Assembly (NCBI GenBank): GCA_023250955.1
Contig: JAHEZQ010000031.1
Location: 1-53,491 of the forward strand
Length of the DNA stretch: 53,491 nt
Source of the DNA: Melioribacter sp.
GTDB lineage: Bacteria; Bacteroidota; Ignavibacteria; Ignavibacteriales; Melioribacteraceae
Direction: 5' to 3'
A program made the translations under genes and the position numbers. Below, one piece after another: positions 46,707 through 53,491 of the stretch. Every line of letters starts with the position of its first letter. The stretch's first letter is position 1. The notes beneath the pieces were generated by a model. That model did no database searches, was not told where the DNA came from, and saw only the letters and a program-made list of their open reading frames with translations.

Positions 46707-48359
46707 ATGAGAGAAAAATCGTGCAGCAGATCATCATTTTTTCAAAAGAATAAATTTTATTATCTCTCAATAATTTTTGTTTTGCTAATTCCTGTGCTGA
46801 ACAATCTCTTTGCTCAGACCGAATTCAAATCAGGATTGGTAGGTGTCTGTTTCATCAATGCAGATTTAACAAAACCAAGAAGAGGAGAGTTGATTTACTC
46901 TTTGGATGAACTATGGAATGCTCAAAAAGGACATTCAAAAGAATTGTCTGCAAAATGGGAAGGATATCTAATTGCACCTGCAACTGGCGAAATGACATTT
47001 TCCGTCAGGACAAATAACCACTGCATTCTTAATATTGCAAACAAAAAAATTGCAGAAGCAATTGGTAAAAATTCGGACGGAGTGGGAAAGATAGAAATGA
47101 TCAAAGGGGATAAATATTTAATTACATTGATCTATAATCACAACGGAGAAGAGAACGGTTATCAAGAGATCAAATGGAAATGGGGTGATCAAGCTTTTGT
47201 CTCCGTGCCGGGAAAAAATACTGTCCATTCATTGGAACAGGAAAATTTTTATAATTGGATCGATGAACCGGATCTTGCAGCGATTGATTACTCGCAGTAT
47301 CTCAAAGTTACTTCAAAGAATTTAATTGTTTATAAAGAAGCCGGACGATTTGCCGGCTGGCCAGCTAACAACGGAATCTGGATGTGGGGAAATGAAATTT
47401 TAGTTGGATTTGAACAAGGGTATTTCAAGAAAAATGACAATGGACATTCGGTCGATACTAAACAACCAATATATAATGTTCTTGGAAGAAGTATTGACGG
47501 CGGAGAAACATGGACAATCGAAAATCCGGATAATTTTGTTGATGATGTAAAAAATCCAATTCCACTGACCGAAGAAATTAATTTTGCAAGTTCGGGATTT
47601 GCGCTGCGAAATAGCGATCAGAGTTTTTTCATCTCTTATGACCGCGGTAAAAAATGGAGCGGTCCGTATCCATACCCGGACTTTGGTAAAAAACTTACAT
47701 CCCGAACCGACTATCTCGTAAATGGAAAAAATGATTGCCAAATTTTCCTTTCTGCGAAAGAAGATAATGTTGTAACTGAAGCTTCATACCAGGATAGATC
47801 AATGTGTGTTAGAACAACTGACGGTGGAAAGACTTTCAAATTTCTTGGATGGATGACCGGTGAACCGATTGAAGTCAGATCGGTAATGTCGAGTACAGTT
47901 CGACTATCTGAAAATCAACTGGTGTCAATTATGCGCAGAAGACTTGATCAAAAATTTAATGACCGTCCATCGGCAATAAAAAATTGGATTGATGCATATG
48001 GTTCATCTGATAATGGAATTACCTGGAATTTTCTTAGTAAGGCTGCAGAGACTGATAGAGGAAACCACAACGGCAATCCTCCAAGTTTAGTTCGCTTAAA
48101 AGACGGACGATTATGTGTAACCTATGGATATCGATCGGTTCCATACGGAATCAGAGCTAAAATTAGCAACGATAACGGACAAAGTTGGAGTAAAGAAATT
48201 TTGCTTCGAGATGACGCTTTGACCTGGGATATCGGTTATACAAGATCGGTTGTTAGGTCGGATGGAAAAGTAGTAACGATTTACTATTACCATACAAAAG
48301 AAAATCCCGAACATTTTTTAGCGGCTACAATTTGGGATGCAAGTTCTATTAGTAAATAA
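46707..48359 (+). CDS. PA14-like plus Asp-box (sialidase-superfamily) beta-propeller protein
   Basis: A 550-residue exported protein. Signal peptide about 1-36; residues about 40-165 resemble a PA14 domain, often a carbohydrate-binding module. Residues about 190-550 form a six-bladed propeller with five Asp-box motifs (SIDGGETWTI, SYDRGKKWSG, TTDGGKTFKF, SSDNGITWNF, SNDNGQSWSK). Such folds include sialidases and pectin side-chain enzymes of the GH33-like group. No family-defining catalytic triad was confirmed, so the substrate is open. It precedes a GH141-like gene. Confidence 0.77.
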   Translation: MREKSCSRSSFFQKNKFYYLSIIFVLLIPVLNNLFAQTEFKSGLVGVCFINADLTKPRRGELIYSLDELWNAQKGHSKELSAKWEGYLIAPATGEMTFSVRTNNHCILNIANKKIAEAIGKNSDGVGKIEMIKGDKYLITLIYNHNGEENGYQEIKWKWGDQAFVSVPGKNTVHSLEQENFYNWIDEPDLAAIDYSQYLKVTSKNLIVYKEAGRFAGWPANNGIWMWGNEILVGFEQGYFKKNDNGHSVDTKQPIYNVLGRSIDGGETWTIENPDNFVDDVKNPIPLTEEINFASSGFALRNSDQSFFISYDRGKKWSGPYPYPDFGKKLTSRTDYLVNGKNDCQIFLSAKEDNVVTEASYQDRSMCVRTTDGGKTFKFLGWMTGEPIEVRSVMSSTVRLSENQLVSIMRRRLDQKFNDRPSAIKNWIDAYGSSDNGITWNFLSKAAETDRGNHNGNPPSLVRLKDGRLCVTYGYRSVPYGIRAKISNDNGQSWSKEILLRDDALTWDIGYTRSVVRSDGKVVTIYYYHTKENPEHFLAATIWDASSISK

Positions 48360-48390
48360 ATTTTTGTATTCAATTAAAAACGAGAGTACG

Positions 48391-50658
48391 ATGAACGGCA
48401 ACAAATTGATTAAACATTTTTTGCTATCAGCAACAATCTTTCTTTTCTGCGTGATTCTTCCGTTACAAGGGCAACAGTTGTACATTTCTCCTAATGGAAG
48501 CGATGGAAATCCTGGTACAAAAGAAAAACCTCTTGCCACACTTTTGAAAGCAAAAGAGATTGTCCGCGGATTGAAACAGTCTTCCGATAAATCAGTTGAA
48601 GTAATTCTTCTTGAAGGAACTTATTATTTAAATCAACCGCTGATTTTTCAACCTGAAGATTCCGGCTCAAAATTGTCTCCCATCATTTACAAAGCAGAAG
48701 AAAATAAAATTGTTACTATTAGCGGCGGAAGACGATTACAATGTGATTGGAAACCGTTTAAAGATGGGATATGGAAATGTGAATTGCCTACACAGCTAAA
48801 AGGTAAAATTAATTTTGATCAGCTTTTTATAAACGGAAAGCGAATGACCCGAGCGAGATTTCCGAATTATGATATGTCCGATCCGGGCAATTCCGGTTAT
48901 ACAAATGCGCTGAAACAAATTCCGATGGATTCAAAAATAGCAGATGAAGATTTGAATTCCGATATGACTTATTCCGGCGCATCATCAAAAGGGATTATCT
49001 TCGATCCAGCAACATTCACAAAAAAGAAATGGCAGAATCCCGATGAAGCAATTATTCACATCTACCAAGCAAACTATTGGGGAAATCTACAATGGCGCAT
49101 AAAACAAATTGATTGGGAAAAAAATCAAATTTGGTTTGGAGAAGGCGGCTGGCAGATAGGCGCTAAATGGTATAAGTCTCCAACCTCGGTAAATAAAAGA
49201 TCCAGATATTTTATAGAAAATGTTTTTGAAGAATTAGATACTCCGGGAGAATGGTATTTAAATAAGAAGGAGAATATTCTCTATTTCTTTCCGCCTCAAG
49301 GATTGGATCTGAAAAATGCTCTTGTTGAATACCCGGCTTTAAAACAAATTATTCAATACCAAGGGACGCAAAATAACCCGGTTCAATATATTACTCTTAA
49401 CGGATTCAGATTTACACATACACTTTCCACTTTCCTTGATGAGTATGAAATACCATCGCTAAGCGATTGGGCAATTCATCGCGGCGGTTCAATTTTCTTT
49501 GAAGGCGCTCATAATTGTGATATTAAAAACTGTTGGTTCGATGCTGTAGGCGGAACCGGAGTATTTATAAATAAACATAACAGAAATGTAAATGTTTACG
49601 GATCAAAATTTACAGGGATAGGAGAAAGCGGTGTTTGTTTAGTTGGTGCGCTTGAAACAACAAACGGAACACGAAAAGATTTTCCGTATGAATGCAAGAT
49701 CGAAAATAATTTGATGCACAATTTAGGTTACTACGGTAAGCAGGTCGCAGGTGTTTACATCTCAAGAACAAAACGGATTACGATCGGCCACAATTTAATT
49801 TATGATATTCCACGCGCGGCAATTTGTATCGGCGACGGAACCTGGGGCGGTCACATCATCGAGTTTAATCATACTTATAATACTTGCCGGGAGACCGGTG
49901 ATCACGGTCCGTTTAATGCATGGGGAAGAGAAAGATATTGGAGTCTGCTGCAATCGCATCCATATAAAACAAAATACTTGGCAGAACAGAGCATTGAAGC
50001 CGGCGATGTTTTACTTGATGCTATGGAACCAGTGATAGTTCGTAATAATTTTTTCGAAGATAAAAGAGGCTGGGGATTGGACCTGGATGATGGTGCATCG
50101 AACTATGAAATCTATAACAACATTTGTGTCGGCATCAGTATGAAGCTTCGTGAAGGAGCGTACAGAAATATTTACAATAACATTTGGGTTAATGGCGCCA
50201 ACTCTCCTTGTTTTCATGTAGGTAATGAATTTAACCACGATCGTTATCATCACAACATTACCGTTATGTCGGTAGCTAATATGATTCCCGAAAAAGATTT
50301 GAATTTTGATATGGACAAACCGCGAGGAGAAGTTTATACATTAATTGCGCCTCCGGCAAAAGGCCCTTGGCTTGAATATATCGATTACAATTTATTCTAC
50401 AGCAGCATTGGAAGATTTCTTGCGTGTGTTTATGAATTGCGTACCGATCCTAATGCAAAGCTAAATTTATCTTTGTCGGAATGGCAGAAGATGGGTTTTG
50501 ATGTGAATTCTATTTTTGCTGATCCAATGTTTGAAGATCCATCAAAGAACAATTATAAAGTTAAACCGGAATCCCCGGCGTTGAAATTGGGATTCAAAAA
50601 TTTTGAAATGGGAAAATGGGGGCTCAATGACGACTTCCCCCAAATGTGGAAAAATTAA
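48391..50658 (+). CDS. GH141-like beta-helix glycosidase
   Basis: A 755-residue exported right-handed parallel beta-helix enzyme. After the signal peptide it opens with LYISPNGSDGNPGTKEKPLATL and later has the helix repeats GVYISRTKRI and the active-site-region motif ETGDHGPFNAWGRERYW, which resembles GH141. GH141 has alpha-L-fucosidase and xylanase members; the fucosidase is known from rhamnogalacturonan II degradation by Bacteroides thetaiotaomicron. The frame extends 18 codons upstream and overlaps the previous gene, but ATG at 48391 has GAGAG upstream and gives the signal peptide. Confidence 0.82.
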   Translation: MNGNKLIKHFLLSATIFLFCVILPLQGQQLYISPNGSDGNPGTKEKPLATLLKAKEIVRGLKQSSDKSVEVILLEGTYYLNQPLIFQPEDSGSKLSPIIYKAEENKIVTISGGRRLQCDWKPFKDGIWKCELPTQLKGKINFDQLFINGKRMTRARFPNYDMSDPGNSGYTNALKQIPMDSKIADEDLNSDMTYSGASSKGIIFDPATFTKKKWQNPDEAIIHIYQANYWGNLQWRIKQIDWEKNQIWFGEGGWQIGAKWYKSPTSVNKRSRYFIENVFEELDTPGEWYLNKKENILYFFPPQGLDLKNALVEYPALKQIIQYQGTQNNPVQYITLNGFRFTHTLSTFLDEYEIPSLSDWAIHRGGSIFFEGAHNCDIKNCWFDAVGGTGVFINKHNRNVNVYGSKFTGIGESGVCLVGALETTNGTRKDFPYECKIENNLMHNLGYYGKQVAGVYISRTKRITIGHNLIYDIPRAAICIGDGTWGGHIIEFNHTYNTCRETGDHGPFNAWGRERYWSLLQSHPYKTKYLAEQSIEAGDVLLDAMEPVIVRNNFFEDKRGWGLDLDDGASNYEIYNNICVGISMKLREGAYRNIYNNIWVNGANSPCFHVGNEFNHDRYHHNITVMSVANMIPEKDLNFDMDKPRGEVYTLIAPPAKGPWLEYIDYNLFYSSIGRFLACVYELRTDPNAKLNLSLSEWQKMGFDVNSIFADPMFEDPSKNNYKVKPESPALKLGFKNFEMGKWGLNDDFPQMWKN

Positions 50659-50719
50659 TTTTAGTATAAGTACTTGACATACAGAAGAGAGTCTTAAGAA
50701 GTTTAATAAAGAGGTGAAT

Positions 50720-53299
50720 ATGAAAAAATTATTTATACTAATTATTTTTATAGCAATAAACGGTTCATCGTTCGCACAAAATTTTTACGCTTACTATACT
50801 AATGTTGGTTATGCTGATAGCATTAGCGGAAAGCATGCGGATATAGTGGTTTCGTTAGGTGAGAAAGGTCAGCTTATATTCAGCAGGGAAACAAGCTATT
50901 TGCCGGTATGGAAAACCGGTAAAGGTAAATGGACTGTCAAAGAAATTGTTGTAAGGCATGGTGACGGCGATGCGACTAAACCTGACCAATATAATTTGTA
51001 TTCTTACGTTCGATTGATCGAGAATAGCTCAACAAAAATTATTGTTCATTGGCGTTACATGCCGGATTTTGGAAATCTTGAATTCTCCGGTGTTGTCCAC
51101 GAACTTTTTACATTTACGCCGGACGGAAAAGTTGTTCGTCAAATCAAACAAGCTTCCGCTTCTCAAAATATTGATGAATGGAATGATCCTCAGAATGTTG
51201 TAACACAGGTTTTAGAACTTACTCAAAATGGAATCACTCAAAAATCTTTTACTCCTGCAGTAAAACAAAATTTACTAAATGAACCGGTTAAGGGTTCTCC
51301 GGTAAAATCTGAAATGATCGGATCACCGGTTGCAGTGTGGAAATTTGACGAAGGTCTCAATAAAAGTTTTAATGTAACAAAAGAAAATATCGGTAGTACC
51401 GCTTGTAAAATTGATGGTCCAAAAAGTTTTTGGAAGGCTGGCATTTCTGGTACAGCGCTAGCTTTCGACGGTTATTATTCCAAAGTCGTTTTTCCAGCAA
51501 CTAAAACACCGGATCTAAAAAACGGATTCACAATTGATTCATGGATTGCACTAAATTGTTATCCGTATGATTGGTGTGCGATAGTTCATCAATGTAAATG
51601 GGAAGAACAAGGATTCTTTTTCGGAGTTAACGAGAAAGGTCAACTTGCTTTAATGGTCGCAACAAAAAGCGGATGGGAAATTATTTCTTCAAATATAACA
51701 CTGCCGCTTAAAAAATGGATTCATGTTGCATGCAGCTTTGATGCTAGTTCAGGCAAACTATCTCTTTATATCAACGGTGAGCCGAAAGAAACTAAAAATA
51801 TTTCAAACGGAGATATGATTGAAGCAAATACTGATTTTCTGATTGGATTAAACAGTATGAAATTACCGGCATCGGGATTCCCAACAATTGTTGGTATCGA
51901 AGGATTGATTGATGAAATCAAAATTTATAATTCAGCACTAAGTGCAGATCAAGTATCACAATTATTTAAAAAGTATTTGCCGGAACAAAACATAATCAAT
52001 AACCCAGACTTAGAATCGGTGAAATTACCTGGTATGGTAGGAACTAGCGATAAGTTTGGTGCTCGTTATAAAAAAATTAAATATCATGATTTATGGGATA
52101 ACATGTGGCGCACAACAGATTATCCCGATATCGTTGTAAAATTTGATAAGATGCCAACGAGTTTAATTTTTTGGAGAGGAACAAATTATGGTCCAGGTTT
52201 TGTCACCGAAAATAATAAATGGATGATCGATCAAAGCGTTGAAACCGGTTATGAAGGTTTCGGATGCTGCGAACATATGTCTGATAAACAATGCCGCTTC
52301 AGTCATGTTCGATTAATTGAAAATACTGACGCACGAGTTGTTGTACATTGGCGGTATGCATTCATATCAACAAATTTGCAATTCCCGAATAAATTTCCTC
52401 CGCTTAATGAAGAGTGGCCCTGGTACAAAAGCTGGGTCGATGAGTATTACACAATTTATCCAGACGGTGTAATTATTAGGAAGGTGAATGATCATTCGGG
52501 AGCCTCAGTCTATTGGCAGGATGTACAATTTCTTGCACCTCCTGGAGAAACAGCAGAAGATCAACTGGAATTAAAAGCATTAACGCTTGCCAACGTTAGA
52601 TTTTGGTCGACTGTTAAAAGTGATTCTCTTGTTCTTGATTGGACAAATGGCACACCAACAAATACTCTTGAGAACGCAAACATGGAATTGATAAACTTCA
52701 AATCGCAATACAAACCGTTTCTTATTTTCCCGGAAGGAACGTTTATTAGTCCGTGGGGTGGTAAAGGTAAGTATTCACATTTCATGACATGGAATCATTG
52801 GCCGACTGCACAAATTCCAAGCGATGGAAGAAATGCTTTATTCACTGATAGAGTTACACATTCCGCACTTGCCGCCGCTGATAACGCGGTGTTTCATGGC
52901 AACAGAGCTATCTATGGTTTCACCGATAAAAGTGCAACATCGCTTATGCCTCTTTCCTTATCATGGAATTATCCTCCCGAAATTAGAAACACGAATGGAT
53001 GTAATAGCAAAGGTTACGATGCCGATCAGCGAGCATATTTGTTGGAATCGAATTCTACCAAACTTTCATTTGATTTAGTTGGATCAAAAATTTCTCCAAT
53101 TTATAATCCATGCTTTCTTATCAAAGGATGGAATGAAAAAGGAAAAGCAAGAATTGAAATTGATGGCAACACAATTCCAGAAGGAAAAGATTTCAGACAA
53201 GGGATTATTTACGATACTGATGGGAAGAGAACATTAGTCATCTGGATTAAAATTGAGTCTAAAGGGAAAAAATTATTTTCAATATACGCAGGTAATTAG
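50720..53299 (+). CDS. Unrecognised family paralogue 4: half-domain + LamG + full domain
   Basis: An 859-residue exported protein. Signal peptide about 1-20; a partial copy of the family domain (about 22-190: FYAYYTNVGYAD, RETSYLPVWK, YSYVRLIENS, IVHWRYM, TFTPDGKVVRQIK) lacks the MSDKQ block. Then comes LamG (about 205-420; YPYDWCAIVHQCKW) and a complete family domain (about 440-859; FWRGTNYGP, CCEHMSDKQCRFSHVR, ARVVVHWRYAF, VDEYYTIYPDG, SHFMTWNHWPTAQIPSDGR). The ATG with AAAGAGG upstream is chosen over a GTG two codons earlier that overlaps the ribosome site. It is the largest and only duplicated-domain member. Confidence 0.8.
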   Translation: MKKLFILIIFIAINGSSFAQNFYAYYTNVGYADSISGKHADIVVSLGEKGQLIFSRETSYLPVWKTGKGKWTVKEIVVRHGDGDATKPDQYNLYSYVRLIENSSTKIIVHWRYMPDFGNLEFSGVVHELFTFTPDGKVVRQIKQASASQNIDEWNDPQNVVTQVLELTQNGITQKSFTPAVKQNLLNEPVKGSPVKSEMIGSPVAVWKFDEGLNKSFNVTKENIGSTACKIDGPKSFWKAGISGTALAFDGYYSKVVFPATKTPDLKNGFTIDSWIALNCYPYDWCAIVHQCKWEEQGFFFGVNEKGQLALMVATKSGWEIISSNITLPLKKWIHVACSFDASSGKLSLYINGEPKETKNISNGDMIEANTDFLIGLNSMKLPASGFPTIVGIEGLIDEIKIYNSALSADQVSQLFKKYLPEQNIINNPDLESVKLPGMVGTSDKFGARYKKIKYHDLWDNMWRTTDYPDIVVKFDKMPTSLIFWRGTNYGPGFVTENNKWMIDQSVETGYEGFGCCEHMSDKQCRFSHVRLIENTDARVVVHWRYAFISTNLQFPNKFPPLNEEWPWYKSWVDEYYTIYPDGVIIRKVNDHSGASVYWQDVQFLAPPGETAEDQLELKALTLANVRFWSTVKSDSLVLDWTNGTPTNTLENANMELINFKSQYKPFLIFPEGTFISPWGGKGKYSHFMTWNHWPTAQIPSDGRNALFTDRVTHSALAAADNAVFHGNRAIYGFTDKSATSLMPLSLSWNYPPEIRNTNGCNSKGYDADQRAYLLESNSTKLSFDLVGSKISPIYNPCFLIKGWNEKGKARIEIDGNTIPEGKDFRQGIIYDTDGKRTLVIWIKIESKGKKLFSIYAGN

Positions 53300-53309
53300 A
53301 GAAATATAA

Positions 53310-53491
53310 ATGAGTAGAATTATTTTTAAAAATATGAAAATAGTTGTTGCATTAATTAGTTTCTTGTTGATCTTTGCTTCAGACAATCAGCCTATCCAAA
53401 TCTACAAAGAAAACCCAGTTCTTAAACCGGGACCAGCTGGTTCTTGGGATGCCGGAGCTCTCGGTTCAATGAGCGTTCTAAAGGTTGGCAA
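53310..53491 (+). CDS. Exported protein, probable propeller-type glycosidase, cut by window end
   Basis: The first 60 codons of a gene that continues beyond the window. A hydrophobic signal peptide (about 1-26) is followed by ENPVLKPGPAGSWDAGALGS, the typical opening of five-bladed propeller glycosidases (GH43/GH32/GH130-type proteins). It starts 10 bases after paralogue 4 and so belongs to the same operon. The family cannot be fixed from this fragment. Confidence 0.65.
   Translation, partial: MSRIIFKNMKIVVALISFLLIFASDNQPIQIYKENPVLKPGPAGSWDAGALGSMSVLKVG

Noticed and set aside
1-53491. CRISPR arrays, complete insertion sequences, prophage genes or sulfatases
   Set aside because: No regularly spaced short repeats, no intact transposase or phage gene, and no C/S-x-P-x-R sulfatase motif seen. 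Only two decayed transposase starts were found.

Overview
The window is AT-rich DNA (roughly one third G+C by eye) from a bacterium of the Bacteroidota/Chlorobiota superphylum, most likely of the Ignavibacteria. The reasoning is family knowledge plus sequence. Three secreted proteins end in type IX secretion C-terminal sorting domains; two of these carry the N-(F/Y)-P-N-P-F-N-P linker common in Ignavibacteria. TonB-dependent receptor and PorV-like barrel genes are present, but no SusD-type partner is seen. Many genes have readable Shine-Dalgarno sequences (AGAGG/GGAGG), and several start with TTG or GTG.

Positions 1-13,000 are mainly housekeeping and scattered envelope genes: the 3' part of tRNA-Val(UAC), a LamG/purple-acid-phosphatase-like secreted protein, a fibronectin-repeat lipoprotein, a decayed sorting-domain remnant, a MORN-repeat/TonB-C protein, a DUF6600-type protein, an M28 peptidase, ribosomal protein bL28, ferritin, a monofunctional transglycosylase, tRNA-Ser(CGA), an orphan lipoprotein and tRNA-Ser(GGA).

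From about 13,000 to the right edge the window is a large polysaccharide-utilisation region. It opens with a two-gene minus-strand unit, a secreted PL22-type oligogalacturonate lyase and a delta-60-repeat beta-propeller, bracketed by two decayed copies of a transposase N-terminus. Then come GH105 and GH95-like enzymes and a LacI-controlled operon. That operon encodes a GDP-mannose-3,5-epimerase-like protein, a cytidylyltransferase/GHMP-kinase-like fusion, a RhaM-type mutarotase, a sodium/solute symporter and a tiny membrane protein. A divergent GH28 and a phosphoesterase follow. Next is an uptake module: TonB receptor, large sorting-domain protein, PorV-like barrel and LamG lipoprotein. Last is a tandem of four proteins of a family I do not recognise, interleaved with two GH29 fucosidases, an Asp-box propeller protein, a GH141-like beta-helix enzyme and the start of another propeller-type gene cut by the window edge.

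Together the enzymes point to pectin, with galacturonate- and rhamnose-containing backbone plus alpha-L-fucose/L-galactose side chains as in rhamnogalacturonan II. The substrate is an inference. The most novel parts are the four-protein family and the operon that seems able to activate a free L-sugar to a nucleotide sugar.
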